A DNA stretch of 64,000 nucleotides, taken from NCBI GenBank assembly GCA_018857735.1, contig JABMCL010003290.1, positions 168,762 to 232,761 on the forward strand. The letters run 5' to 3'. Origin of the DNA: Alviniconcha marisindica. Its lineage: Eukaryota; Mollusca; Gastropoda; Provannidae. The stretch's first letter is position 1. Each line of letters starts with the position of its first letter. The notes under the pieces were generated by a model that made no database searches, was not told the origin of the DNA, and saw only the letters and a program-made list of their open reading frames with translations. Positions 45,095-57,619 of the stretch are shown piece after piece. The translations under genes were made by a program, and so were the position numbers.

Positions 45095-47405
45095 TCACAA
45101 ATCAAGCCTGTTGGGCTTATTCACACATATTCCAGATCTCATGTGCACTGTTATCTGCTGGTTGGAAGTTGCGGTGGTGAAGCAACAACAGCTGTTGGTG
45201 ACTGGGAGTGGGAGACAACAGGTGGCTGCATAGGTGTGGGTGGTGTGTGCAGCCCTGGTGACACTGCTGTCATTGGCTAGATGTTGGACCTGCAGCTGGA
45301 GTGGAGACAATGGCTGCTCAGTTGCATATGTTGGACCTGCAGCTGGAGTGGAGACAATGGCTGCTCAGTTGCATCTGACAGTCCCTTTCTGTGTTTTGAT
45401 GATGTAGGAATGGGGGCTGTGGACGCTCCAACAACCTTGCCTGATCATCTCATGCCCCTGATCCAGGCTGGATCACCTGGCTGGAGCAAAAGGAGCTCTG
45501 TTGCAGTGTGCTAATGGCTGAAGTTGAGACACTGTTTTTCTTTGTTGGCTGCCATGATTAGCTGTTGCAGGTTTCAGGGACTTGGGAAAAATGGGAACTT
45601 GGGTTTTGAGCTTCCTTCCGATGAGAAGTTGCTTGGAAAAAGGCCATTCTGGACTGGGGTGGCCCTGTACATTAGGAGGGCAAGGTAGAGGTCCTTACTC
45701 TTCTTCAGCAGCTGTTTTATGGTCTGCTTCGCCATTGGCTTGGATGAGCAGGTCACGTGAGTGAAACCATGTGATGAGGAAAAGTCAGCAAAGTCCTGAC
45801 CATGCCTGACCGCTGAATTGGGTGCTATTATCAGTCACGACAACACAGGGATTCAGTTGACAGCAAACTCGCTCTTTATCTGGCAGATAGTCTCTGTGCT
45901 TCATCTTGACCCATCTGGAATAGTAATTACTGATGGCAAGGTAGGTCCTGCCGTTCGGCCCAAGGAGGTCCATCCCAAGGTGTGCCCATGGACGATCTGG
46001 GAAGGAAGGAGGGGTTCCTTCTGCTCTTGATGGTGTATGGCACATGTCAAGGACTTCTCAGTTTTTGACCATCACTTCTACATGTCTCGTGTGGCTGCCA
46101 AACTGAAGACCTTGCAAGATCACAGCACTTGGCGATGCTGAGACCTTCATGAAGACAAAATGAAGATGAAGATGTACCTCTGGTGGAGTTTATGTACCTA
46201 GTATTTACATGCATGCCAGGTGAGAGTTACCGTAGGTGACTCGGGTCTTTGTTGTTGTACTTCAGCTTGTGTTACATATTTCAAGTACTAATTAACTCCC
46301 ATGTGTGTTCACTCTGCATGAAGATGGTTGAGGATGTTCAGTCTCAAGCATCTGGGAATGACCAGGCAGTCATCGAAGAGGAGGAGGTCATCAACAATGG
46401 TGGAGTGTTCACAGTTTAGCCAGTATTGCTTGAGAAGGCTGCTCTCAGGTATGCAGACTGGCCAACCCTGAATGCGGTATTGTCTTGACTTTGTGGAGAA
46501 TGTTGTCTGTTTTCTGTGCTTCTTGGATCTCCTGCAGCTTGCAGGTAGTGGCTGGCAGAATCTTCATGGTTTGTTTGGGGAAGACTACTGTGTTGTCAAT
46601 GATGTCAGCATCTGTGGAGTCTGGGTCACCAGCTGGTGCTCTTGACAGGGCATCGGCTGTGATCTGGTTCTTGCTTACAACATGGATGACTCTTGCTTTG
46701 TACCTCATGAGACACAGTCTGAAGCATTGGATGCAAGGTGGCATCTTGTCGAGTTCCACTGAGAGGGATCAGTGACTTGTGGTTGGTTTCCACAGTGAAC
46801 TGGAAGCCCATCCCAGTCACTGAACCTTTACAGGCCTAGGTCACTGCTAGTGCTTTTTCAACAACTGCATACTTCTCTATGTCACCGCCAAGGAGTTAAA
46901 ACAGACTGACCGTCATGAACCACTGTCTTAAGTCTGCTGTAGGAGAGCCCTGATGCCTGCATTGGAGGCATCAGCTGCAATGATAGTTTGATGTTTGGGG
47001 TTGTAGTGCACAAAGACTGGTATGGAGGTCAGCAGTTCTTTTAGTTTATTCGAAAGCTGGCTTTGTCCTTGTGCAGTGGATGAAACATTGGGGATTTGGA
47101 GCATTGCTGTCTGCTAGACTGGGGATGAACTTTGTCCGCTGCTTCACCATGCCCGCGAACCTTTGGAGTCCAATGATGTTGGTGGGGTTTGGGAATTTTT
47201 TGATGGCCTCCACCTAGTCTGGGTCGATGTGGATGTCCTTAGCATTGATGACATTGCCCAGAAACTTCTTGGAGAATTTACACTTCTCATTGAATGTGAC
47301 ACCTGCTTCTCTCGTGCACTGGAACACTTCCCTGAGGCGCCAGTTGTGTGTCACTTGGTTGGGTGCATGGACAAGGATGTCATCCATATGGCATATAGTA
47401 CATGA
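45095..47405 (-). mobile_element. Ty3/Gypsy LTR retrotransposon pol remnant (minus)
   Basis: In minus-strand order: reverse-transcriptase active site region MDDILVHAP (MDD at 47379-47387) and VTFNEKCKFSKKFLGNVI; RNase H FTVETNHKSLIPL, then TADALSRAPAGD; integrase core RPWAHLGMDLLGPNG with the first Asp and VVVTDNSTQF with the second; KQLLKKSKDLYLALLMYRAT; and a C-terminus ending NKPNRLDL at 45095. Many frameshifts and stops break it. gag, protease, the RT fingers and both LTRs were not found. A 47-bp tandem duplication (45281-45327, 45328-45374) lies in the integrase tail. Confidence 0.85.
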
Positions 47406-47409
47406 AAGA

Positions 47410-48515
47410 GTACATTATTATTATTGTGGAGCTGGCCTTATGAAGTAGAAAAGTTGAACCATGTTAATCATGGATATGCTGAGCAAGCCTTTTCTAACCA
47501 GTAAAATAAAGAAACTCCATTTAGAAGTTTGAATCAGAACAAGGAAACAGCCAGGCTGATAGGGAACCTGGCCTTTCATGCAGAAACATCTGTAATGAAA
47601 CTCATTGACAGGGTTATGCATCAAATGTGGGAAAAGGCATTGTAATATATCATGCAGGCCTGAAGCTACTCATGGGCCACCTGTGTACCACAGAGCTGGC
47701 CTCTTCATACAGTCGTTGCAAGTAAGCATTGAAATAAAAAGGTGTCAGTGATGCCAGATTTTACTGCAAGATCAAATCATTAAAATAAACAATTGCAGTT
47801 ACATCAAAAACTAGAAATGGAAATGGAAAAGATTATCAAAACAACCTGTATGGTAGTTGGACTCTGAGTTGCAATTTTAGTTCACCACAAAATACTCAAA
47901 TCTGAAAAACTACTGACTTTATAGCTGGATGCTTGAGACTTGTCATTGATTGTCGACAACTGAGAGAAGGCACTAGAAATCTGGAAGACTGGGTCTGTCT
48001 TGAGAATTAAAATGGGGAGTCTTCTATACTGTCCAACTATTACCCTACTGTGGGCTGGAACTTGGAGTAAAAGAAGAGATCAGTAATGAAAATGGGAAGG
48101 TAGCTCTTCCATGCACATGTATCAACAACGGAGGCTTACCCACAGTACTGACCCATGCTAATTTGAAAGGTCACTTGGTCAGTAATTTGAAAGGTTTATT
48201 ATTGAGCTAAAACGTTTATTAAGACTATCTGCTAAAACATTTATTAAAACTATCTCAAAAACAGTTTAAATGCAACACATGGATGAAAAAAAGAAAACCA
48301 GTAAACCTGTAAAACTAAAAGTGCTTTTCTGCACACTGCTTCCTCTTCCTTCAAGTGTCTGTCCTGGACATGACAACAACATACATGACACTACCACAAA
48401 TCTAAGTCAATGAATCTATTTCAGGCATGCATGATATACCAAACTTCCTTTAAACACTTTGCTATGTTTAATCCAAAACATTTTTAATACTGACATGCAA
48501 CAAAACATTTTTTTT
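47410..48515. other. Unassigned sequence
   Basis: No exon or element was identified. Composition resembles the neighbouring retroelement debris. Confidence 0.35.
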
Positions 48516-48519
48516 TTAA

Positions 48520-48930
48520 ATCTTCTTCATCAGGGTTTGCATATTGCGTTAGGGGCTTTCTGTACATCTCCTGCTGAAAGTCTCTATGTGGAAGCATATG
48601 AACCGTCCTTAACCTCTTGCTGTCTAAAACTTTCTTTAAACTATGTTCTTAAACTCAAATCTTTGCCAGAAAACCCAGATAAAGTGGCATTTTTGAACCT
48701 GAAAACACTAAACTATTTTCAAGAATTGGAGTCAAAAAATTCCACATCTCAGCATCTGCATTCTACCCCATCTGGAGAAATCCAAAATTAACCTTAACCT
48801 GATTGATGATACTTCCATTTGGATATTACCCCTTGGATGCTTTCAGCTCCTACAGTCCATTTTGAGTTAACCAGATTCAGATAAGATACAACCAACCAGG
48901 AAACATGCAAACAGTTCTATTCAATTCTTC
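48520..48930 (+). mobile_element. RNase H-type LINE fragment 1
   Basis: The frame reads HQGLHIALGAFCTSPAESLY, then VEAYEPSLTSCCLKLSL and YVLKLKSLPENP. This LGAFRTSP-like block follows the reverse transcriptase in Jockey/Ingi-type LINEs with a C-terminal RNase H. The equivalent region is also present at about 50165 and at 51690. Confidence 0.8.
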
Positions 48931-48934
48931 ATTG

Positions 48935-49740
48935 CTTTCATTCAGCACATGAAAGAATGCATTTAGTAACTGGTAGTACAAAAGAAGGCAGCACACAAAA
49001 CCAAACGTATATCCCATCCTGTATTCTCTAGTTGTGTACATATTACTGGTCATTCTTTGCAGTTTTGTCATTTTTACCATCAGTAACTACTTCAAGAGCC
49101 ATTGTTTCCTTCAACTCTTCCTTCTCCTTTCTATAATCTTGGCGTCAAATTATTACTATCACAATGACATCAAAATGATTATGCCACAGTCACAAAACTT
49201 TTAGTGCAGATCATGTTTGTTTAACCTGTTCTAAGTACATGAGAAGTTTAGCCTCCAGCAGAAATCTGGGTGCATTATTAGGCCTAGGTAATGTTGACTG
49301 TACCAGCTGACTGGGGGTTGGTCCCAGAATTTTTCTTTATTGCTGGTACTGCATACCAATAGTCTCAACAAGAGCAGAGGCTCTGCTTACCCCACTCTAG
49401 TAGGCCTACTGCTTTTTAGTTAGGCTCTTCTTCCGTAAACTGGTCAGCCATAGGTGCAAACCCATGATGGTGTTGTTATACAGCATCACTTCAGATCCTG
49501 ACAAACTGCCAACACGCCACAGGCATGCCGTGAACAGTCTCTGTCTGTTACAACAGCTTTTGCCACCGGTCGGTGAACCTTTTATTGCTTTCCACCACAA
49601 GCTCTTGCCATTTGCTCCTGTCATCCGTAACTATTCATGTTGTCAGCATCTCACATTCTACTGGCATCATCATGGTGTCTGTACAGATGATGCAATAAGC
49701 AGAGTTCTTTTACAACCAATTTCCCCATCTCTGGTTGTTT
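48935..49740. other. Unassigned sequence between LINE fragments
   Basis: No domain was recognised. The open frame at 49464-49766 has no family signature. Confidence 0.35.
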
Positions 49741-49743
49741 GTG

Positions 49744-51034
49744 CGAAACAATGGACAGAATGGTAAACAACTGATTGATTTGGTCAGTCTTGCAATTGAA
49801 AGGTTTATTGGCCTCAGAACAGTGCAATTTTAGGAACTACAGTAGCACTGCGGAAGCTTAAAACACCACATGGAAACATGGTATGCTGTGTGTGATTTTT
49901 ATGACCTTGATTTTTGAGGCAAACTGCCTACCTTGATTGATGGGTTTCTGTCCCATCAACTGTTCCAGGTTAGAGCTGGGTCCACTCTGTCTAATACTGA
50001 TAGTGATAGTATGAGCAGGAGATGGGTGTTCCCCAGGGTAGCATCTTGTCTCTGGTTATTTTCAGGCTTAAAATTAACTCAGTTATTGTAAAATCAGTCG
50101 TGAACAGTTCAGAGGTGTCAGTGTTTGTGGGTAAAGAAACTGGACCCTATACATCACCTAGGCTTATGAATTGCACTAGCAGCTTTTTATACTTCTCCTG
50201 TAACAAGCTTTATGTGAAAGCACAAGAGATGTATTTTTGGAAAACATACACAAGAAACTATCTATGAGTATGAACTAAAAACTTGTCATGATTATCCAGC
50301 ATATAGCTGTGTTTTTGAACCACCAAACTCAAAACATTTTGAAAAATTCAGCTTGATCCCACCTCTTGGCCTTGAATTCTACCACTGTTTGAGGATTCAA
50401 AGATTGATTTGGCTGTGGTTAGACCACAGTGTCAGATCTGTCTTGGAGTCAGATCTGTCTGTCTTGAACAAAATAGGGGAAAAAAGCACCACAAATCCTG
50501 AAGTATAAAAACAAGCCTTTTTGGAAATAACATCCAGACCCAAATTGTGTACTGATAGTTACTGATGGCTCAAAAGTGGATGAGAAGGTTGCTGCTGCAA
50601 CCACTGTTCTATTGAACAGTGATGACTGTTCTATTTACTTAGTGGAGCTGCAAGTGATTCTGTTGGAATCATAGTCATGATAGTGTCAGTCTAAACAAAG
50701 GAAATTCGTGTTCTTTTTTTTGTTCTTTTTTTCTCCCTTCTTCAGACTCAGTATATTTAAACTGACTGTTCTCTGCTAATACAAAGACCAAAAGCAGTTG
50801 CATAAAATTAATGCAGACTAAAAGGAAATTGTTTTTATGTGGGTTCCTTGACTTGTTGGTATTCAAGGAAATAAGGCTGTGTTTTATGCAGGTTCCAGGA
50901 CATGTTGGTATTTGAGGAACAAAGTTGCTGATAGAGCTGCAAAAGAAGCTCTTGACAAAAAGCTGACAGCTGATTTAATAATAATGATTAAAAAAATTGT
51001 AAAGCGTAAAATCTTGTCCATAGAGACTATTCAA

Positions 51035-51119
<85 letters not shown>

Positions 51120-51545
51120 GTATGCCTGTTTTTGGACCTAAAACCTTTAACTGCCAAATGTGTATATTGAGTTTGGCAGAAAGAATGGGATGAAACAGTT
51201 TTAGTATCTAATAGGTTTTACAAAATGTTACCAAAACTTTCAGACTACCTGTTTGTTTATAATACAAAGGGGGGGGGGGGGGGGGGGGGGGGGGAGTTAA
51301 ATAGGCATACTGGTCACTCTTATTTGACACATTCCTTTATTCTCAGAAAAGAAGAGTTTCTGTATGTGTTGCATGTAATGCTGTAATCTCAGTTTAGCAT
51401 ATCTTGATTGAGTGTGCTGACTTGTTAGAGGTCAGAAAGAAATATTTTGAAGAGAGGTCTTTGTATTCATTCTTTTGGAACATGTATCCAGGAAAAATTT
51501 TTAACTTATTGGTGTGAGATTGGTGTGTTTTACAAAATATGAAGT
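49744..51545 (+). mobile_element. RNase H-type LINE fragment 2
   Basis: Broken frames read an RT region (ETWKYG-like, then MGVPQGSILSLVIFRLKIN), a degraded LGAF block, RNase H (LTDGSKVDEKVAAATTVL near 50570; VPGHVGI then VADRAAKEALDKKLTADL near 50925), and a C-terminal Cys/His tail (HSYLTHSFILRKEE, HILIECADLLEVRKKYFEER). A (CA)n at 51038-51117 and a poly-G at 51268-51293 interrupt it. The RT active-site box is deleted. Confidence 0.8.
51038..51117. repeat. (CA)n microsatellite
   Basis: About 40 uninterrupted CA units inside the LINE fragment. Confidence 0.95.
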
Positions 51546-51689
51546 GTGTTTAGGAAATGTTTGTGTGGAGTGCCTTTAAAGAGTTGTTTAATTTCTTTTA
51601 TGTGAAATGTTTTACAGTTTGTCTAATGAATATCTAGGAGATAACTGAAGTTTATTTTTAGCTCAGATGTAACCCTATGTGGTTGACTG

Positions 51690-52045
51690 GGCTCAAAGCA
51701 CCAACTAACTCCCTTGCTGTCTAAGATTTGCTTTAAATTAGGTTCTGAAACTAATCTCTACCAGAAAATCCATCTCTGAAACTAATCTCTACCAAAAAAT
51801 CCATCTTACAGTTGTGTTTTTTAACCCCAAAACATTAAACTGTTTGTTAAAGTATCCATATGCTACCTCACCTGGAGAAATCCAAAATTAACCGTCAGCT
51901 GATTTACCATGCTTCATTTTTGGAAATTGCTCATTGGATGCTTTCAGCCCCTACAGTCCAGTTTGATCTAACTAAATTTAAAAAAGACACAACTAACCCT
52001 GAAAGCTACAAATAGTTTTATCTGCAGTCTGTTTCAGACTATCCT
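51690..52045 (+). mobile_element. RNase H-type LINE fragment 3, 5' part
   Basis: Frames read APTNSLAV-like text from the LGAF block, then FNPKTLNCL and ATSPGEIQN, and continue to VSDYPS at about 52045. The RNase H part of the same copy resumes at 53103. A 27-base phrase (GAAACTAATCTCTACCARAAAATCCATC) is duplicated at 51745-51805. Confidence 0.75.
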
Positions 52046-52047
52046 TC

Positions 52048-53102
52048 ATAATAATAATAATACGTAACATTTATACAGCGCCTAATCTGACTAAAGTGGC
52101 TCAAAGCACTTCACAATTCAAAACAAGAATGATCATCACAATCAATACATAAAACATGCATACACTAGACAATCCAACGCCAGCAGCAAAGCGCAGGCAA
52201 ACATGCACACATCCCGGAACAATTAATGCAAGCAAGACATGCAATGCAGCAATACATGGACCAAGGACACATCTCATGACTGCAAATCAAATGCAAAGAG
52301 CATCATAATAATCATATATACATTAAAACAACAACAACAGCAAAAAACTTGGGTTCTATTGGAACATTTGGGAGAACAAGTGGGTGTTCAACTCTGACTT
52401 CAATGAGGAGTATGTTTGTGTGTGGCTGATAGAGAAAGGCAGATTATTCCAAGTTACAGGACCCTGATAGGAGAAAGACCTCTGGCCAGAGCATTTCTTT
52501 TTGAACAGAGGGCTCTTCAGTTTACATGTGTCTGTGGTAGACCGTAAAGCCTGGGATGGTGTGTAGATTTGTAAAAGGTCAGCGAGGTAATGTGGGGTGG
52601 AGGCAGTGACGGAGTTGTAACACATGCAGGACAGTTTATATATCAGAGATTGGTAACCAGTGTAGTGCTTTGATGAGTGGTTTAGTGTGTTTTTGTCAGG
52701 AAGACTTAATGATCAATCTGGCAGATGTGTTTTGGATTTTCTGGAGTTTATGTAGAATACATTCAGGGACACCTGCAAGGAGACAGTTACTAGAGTCTGA
52801 GCGAGACAGGATAAGGGATATTACTAGGATTTGGGCTGAAATCCTCCAAAGCACCCAGTAGGCCATCTGGCACACTTTGTTTATGTGTTCTTTCACGGAC
52901 AATCTCGAATCAAGAATAACACCAAGGTTTCTAACACTTTTGACAAATGGCACAACACTGGAACTTACTTGTATGGATCATATGATGTAAGCAGGTCTTT
53001 GTCAGAGCTGGAGTTGGCTACAAGAAGAGCTTTGGTTTCATCTTCGTTCAGTTGTAGTTTGTTTTGGACCATCCAGCTCTGTATGACATTTGTGCAGTGC
53101 TG
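52048..53102 (-). mobile_element. L2-like LINE, 3' half, inserted in fragment 3
   Basis: The minus strand reads KLQLNEDETKALLVA, VRNLGVILDSRLSVKEHINKV, CLLAGVPECILHKLQKIQNTS, CYNSVTASTPHYLADLL, YTPSQALRSTTDT and SYQGPVTWNNLPFS, the C-terminal RT region of an L2-type LINE. The 3' end has TATACAGCGCC-type text and (TTA)n at 52048-52062. It separates the two halves of the plus-strand RNase H LINE and so is younger. Confidence 0.85.
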
Positions 53103-54045
53103 ATTTCAGAAAAGATTTTCACTGATGGTTCAAAGACAAAGGAAGGAGTCACTGCGGTGGCTGTTTCCATTAAACATATTCGCAAACCATACACTTGCCA
53201 GCTTTCTGATGACAGTTTTATATTCACCGGGGAACTGCGTGCTATTCTTTAGGCTCTCAGGCATGTTTACCATTCTAAGGAAAAATCTTTTGTGATATTG
53301 TCTGATTCCCTTTCATCCCTACAAGCTATATATCTAACCTGAAGTATGACCTCCCTATGTCAGTGAAGATTTTAAAACTCCATATGGAGTTAACCTGAGA
53401 TAGAAAGGAGATTGCTTTTGTCTGGGTCCCAGGCAATGTGAGCATTAGAGGAAATTCAGCTGCAGACTCTTGCTGCTAAGGATGCCCATGATGGCAACAT
53501 CTCAGACAAATTCATCCCTTTCTTGGACTAAGGTGCATGTAAATATTTTTTTTTTAGAACTTTGGCTATTAGAGTGGGACAACTTCTCTCACAATAAACT
53601 CCATAAGATTTTTCCAAAGTTAAATGATTGTATTACTTGTCCTTGGACTCACAGAAGAGAAGAGACTGTTATTTCTTGATTACATATAGGTCATTACTCA
53701 TTCCTTTTTATTGAAGAGAGATGAGCCACCTGTGTGTGTGTTCCATGTGAGGAGCTAACCACTGAAAATATTTTACTCATTAATCTTCATTCTGATTTCA
53801 TTGAAACAAGGGAACAATATGTGTTTACACAGGGAATTTTTTTCAAGGAAATTTCTTTGGATTATATATTTGCATTCTTGAAAGAGATGTTTTTTTGATG
53901 ATTTTGTTTTTACTCATTTGTAACTGTTTTTAAATTCACAATGTATCAGATTTAATAAGTACATATTTTTTAGCACTAACAGTGTTTGGATTACAAAATG
54001 TGTTTTGTCCTGATTTAACAGTCCTGGTTGATTGGGCATAAAAAA
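53103..54045 (+). mobile_element. RNase H-type LINE fragment 3, 3' part
   Basis: RNase H starts with KIFTDGSKTKEGVTAVAV, then FIFTGELRAIL, ILSDSLSSLQAI, VWVPGNVSIRG and SAAKDAHDGNIS. The C-terminal tail is HIGHYSFLFIEER and CVPCEELTTENILL. The 3' untranslated end (CCTGGTTGATTGGGCATAAA then A-run) closes near 54045. Stops and frameshifts make it inactive. Confidence 0.85.
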
Positions 54046-54089
54046 ACAAGTTACTTACTTATCATCTCCTGCAATGGAATTGAGCTAGA

Positions 54090-56250
54090 ATCCACCAAGA
54101 CGGATCACATCTCTCCCATCAGCTTTCATGCCAACACAATCTAAGAAGCAGAGAGGATAGCAAGCAGCCAAAAACCATGGGTATGGGGACCAGAATAGCA
54201 ATCTGCCTTTGAGCAGCTCAAAAACATACTGTTGAGCCCACCAACTACTTAATCTGATTTTTCTCTCCCATTCAACCTGCACACAAATGCATCAGCTCTA
54301 CAACTTGGAGCCATCCTGTACCAGACACAAGAAGGGAAGAAGCGAGTTATTGCTTATAAGTACTAGCAGATCCTTGGGAAAAGCAGAATGGATCTATCCA
54401 GCACACAAGCCCAAATGTTTTGCTTTGAAATGGGCCATCACTGACAAGTTCAAAAATTGTCTGTCTGGAGCTTCACCATATACATGGACAACACTTTTAG
54501 TTGCATCTTATCTACAGCAAAGTTAAACACAACTGAACACTGCTGGCTTGTAACACTAGCAGCATTTGACTTCAAAATAATCTACAAGCCAGGAGTTAAG
54601 AGTGTTGATGCTGACACGCTGTTGAGGCTGCCTCATAACACAGTGGCACCACACCAGGAAGAAATTTCTTCTAAAATACTGCATACCATCTGCAGTATTG
54701 TGCACTGTCCAGTAATTGAGACTGATTGCTTGTCAGCTGTCTGAGGGTTATATGATTTCTGAGTTTTCTGCTAAAGATTGGAGACAAGAACAGGGAAAAG
54801 ATGAGCTTATGAGCCCTTGGATGTTTCGGATCAGGAATGTCAAGAAACCTTGGTATGAGGATATCACACAGTGTCCAGAGAATGCTACCATGCTTTAGAA
54901 TGTTGAGCATCTCAGACTTTGATCTGGATTAATTTACAATGAGAGTCCTGTGGATGGAGAGAAGAAGTTCCAGTTGGTACTACCAACATCATACAAGAAG
55001 ACCACCTTGAATGGACACCATAATGACATTCCAGTTGGTACTATCATCATCATACAAGAAGACAACCTTGAATGGACTCCATAATGACATTGGGCACCCA
55101 GGTCATGACCAGATGTTAAGTTTAGCTTGAGAGCAATTTTGATGGCATGGTGTGGCATGGGATACGTCATAGAACAGTGGATCAAGGAATGCCCAAGATG
55201 CCTGAGGAGGAAGTCAGCTGGTAGTAGAGAGCTACTGGTCAACATCACCACAAGTCGGCCATTGGAACTTGTGTGCATGGATTTTCTTTCTCTTGAAATA
55301 TCATCCAGTGGCTACCAGCTAACCATTTTACAAGATACGCTCAAGCTGTTCCCACCAGGAACCAAACAACAAGAGCCACTGCAGTTCTCTTCAGTACATT
55401 CATTGTCCATTACTGGTTCCCCCAGAGAATGCATTCAGATCAGGGTGCAAATTTTCAGAGTAATCTTATCAAAGAACTCTTTCATATAGCAGCTGTTGAG
55501 AAATCCCACTGATCTGTCTGTCACCCCATGGGAAATGGCATGACAGAATGTTTCAGCTGAACCTTATTGGGCATGCTTGGGACAATTCAACCTGAACAGA
55601 AGACTAGCTGGCACAAGTATGTTGCACCCCTAGTGCATGCATACAACTGTATTCACCACAAGAGTACTGGTTATGCACCATACTGCTTGTTCAAATACCA
55701 TCCAAGGTTGCCTGTGAAGTGAGACTGGAGTGAACAAGAATGTGGACTTGCCCAGTCACTCATCATATGTCGACAGCTTGAAGTAATGGCTGCATCAGTG
55801 ACACAACATCATGACCAAAGCAGCAGCAGGGGCACAGCAATGGCAGAAGGCTTCTTATGACTTTAAGGCATGGGAAATAGTGTTAGAGCCTGATGATCCT
55901 GTCCTGGTGAGGATCTTTGCATTTGAAGGGAAGAACAAGCTGTCAAACAAGTGGAATTATGTTGAGTCACTGCCTAACCCTGTTCCTGTTTACATTCTTT
56001 ACAAGAAGGCTGACAGAAGTTCCAAGAGAACTCTGCATCGGAACCACTTGTTTCCCATTGGTCATGCATCTGATGCCAGAACTGACAGTCAAGGTACATC
56101 CAGCAACCAAGAAGTGACTAACAAGCATAGACCAAGAAAGAGGACACCTGATGCTACAGACAAGGAGGGAACAATCGCCCAGTTCCTTGAAAAAAGTAAA
56201 TCTGCCCACAAACTCTGAGGATGAGGATGAAAATGAGTACTAGCTGAAGT
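54090..56250 (+). mobile_element. Ty3/Gypsy pol remnant (plus)
   Basis: In order: RT/RNase H junction (PWVWGPEQQSAFEQLKN, then LQLGAILYQTQEGKKRVIAY), RNase H (WAITDKFKN, LAAFDFKIIYKPGVKSVDAD), zinc-binding and integrase core (ECPRCLRRKSAGSRELL, PLELVCMDFLSLE with Asp 1, HSDQGANFQS with Asp 2, GNGMTECF with Glu), and the C-terminal domain (SYDFKAWEIVLEPDDPVLVR, NKLSNKWNY, NPVPVYILYK, LHRNHLFPIG). Frameshifts separate these. A 61-bp duplication sits at 54970-55090. It differs from the minus-strand Gypsy remnant in sequence, so it is a different lineage. LTRs were not identified. Confidence 0.85.
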
Positions 56251-56254
56251 ACAT

Positions 56255-57180
56255 GAGATGAAAATGATGACTCCCAGGAAGGCGAAGCGGCAGCAACGCT
56301 TACTGCACAAGAAGGGGAACAGTGTTGTGATGAAACAGCACTGCAGTGTCCAGATAACAGTCCTGGTACATATGTTGGTGCTTGGGACACCAGCCGGTGT
56401 GGTGACAACCATTTAACTGATGTTGGAGGTGGAAGGTTCTGTAGACCTGCTGTTTACAGTGATCAAGAATCAGCATGTTGTGGAAAGCAGAAGATGACTC
56501 CGAGTGATGCAACAGGAGTATGTACATCTGAGATTCTATGTTCTTCATCCGTTGATTCATATTCCAAAGCTCAGCTTCCCCCCCAAATTTACATTTTGTG
56601 TTTTGTCATAGTAAATAGCATTCTTTTTAACCTTTTATCTGTTTGGATCTTGTTTAAGAACTCTAGCATTCATTCTTGTTTCAGATTTTTTGTTTTAGGT
56701 ATTTATTCTTTTAGTCCCATGTGCATTAAAATATTCAGTCTACTACTAGTACTAGGACTACCATAACAGTTGGTATGGACATACTATCAGTAAATGGTTT
56801 TATGGTTTGTGTAACTGAAGTTGTATCTCTTACTGATAAATATTTGGTGAGATATTGTGAAGTTGTACCAGTCAGTGTATAAATACCAGTCAATATTTCT
56901 TTTGACAGGGGTCTCAGTCTTTTGGTTCCACATCAGTTTAAATAAATAAAACTAAGCTTAGATCTTGTCATTAAAACTTGCACAAACCTGCACAATCATG
57001 GTTATTTTGTGTACCCACCCTGCAACATATACATATATATTATTTTTAGAACCTGTCAAACAAAATAACAGCCAGTATGTCTGATGGATTTCAGTTGTTG
57101 TTGTTGTTTTGGGGGGTGGGGTAAATGCTGATCTTGACTGGTAAAATACAGGAAATTACCGATTAACACAAACCCTGTAT
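56255..57180. other. Probable 3' flank of the Gypsy remnant and intergenic sequence
   Basis: 56820-56960 could be part of a 3' LTR, since it has a TATAAATA and AATAAATAAA, but no partner LTR was found. Confidence 0.3.
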
Positions 57181-57288
57181 GCAAGTTGATTGTGTCAGTG
57201 ATCAGTTGTTTTTGAAGTTGATATCAGATGAATTGCTGTTTACACTTTACTTGCATTTTTCTTTTCTTTTTCTTCTTTTTCTTTCCAG

Positions 57289-57369
57289 ATTTTTTGTTCA
57301 AGTTCCTGGTGATTGGGAGTGCTGGTGCTGGAAAGTCCTGCATTCTGCACCAGTTCATTGAAAACAAGT
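57289..57369 (+). CDS. RAB4: Rab4-like small GTPase, P-loop exon
   Basis: Rab4 directs fast recycling from early endosomes. The acceptor is strong (TTTTTCTTTCCAG, 57276-57288) and the donor is GTAAGA at 57370. The exon is 81 bases: two bases, 26 codons and one base. It encodes [20 protein letters not shown] then QFIENK. The P-loop is GSAGAGKS (residues 9-16 of the exon). Rab4 proteins have [17 protein letters not shown] in the same place and a boundary after FIEKK/FIENK, so the match to Rab4 rather than Rab11 or Rab2 is good. The incoming phase fits a Tyr-Asp codon split. Exons for the start and for the switch and DTAGQE regions were not found in the window, so introns are long. The A-G-K in place of T-G-K is a conservative difference. 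Confidence 0.9.
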
Positions 57370-57399
57370 GTAAGATTTGGATAGCAGTCTAGCACTAAC

Positions 57400-57610
57400 C
57401 ACAAGAACAGGTGGAACAAGTGTATACTTAAATGGGCTATTCTGTTGTCTGGTGACTTTGATTGGAGTCGGATCAACATTTGTTTTTTCGACAACTGTTC
57501 TTTGACTTTTAAAAATATGCAGTATGTGTTGTGGTCTACTGTGATGTGGTCTATGTTAACCACATATTTAATTTCTCTGAAGAGATGATCAAGTAATCGT
57601 GACTTTTGAA
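57400..57610 (+). mobile_element. LINE 3' region relic in a Rab4 intron
   Basis: 57470-57600 matches the reverse complement of 20320-20450 (CTGTTCTTTGACTTTTAAAA, GATGTGGTCTATGTTAACCACAT, AATTTCTCTGAAGAGATGAT). It is the 3' untranslated end of the same Rex1/L2-like family. Confidence 0.65.
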
Positions 57611-57619
57611 TTATCCATG

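Noticed and set aside
50975..51157. Frames made of Thr-His or Val-Cys repeats
   Set aside because: They are read from the (CA)n microsatellite.
57240..57563. 107-residue minus-strand frame across the Rab4 exon
   Set aside because: It is the shadow of the plus-strand exon and of a LINE 3' end.
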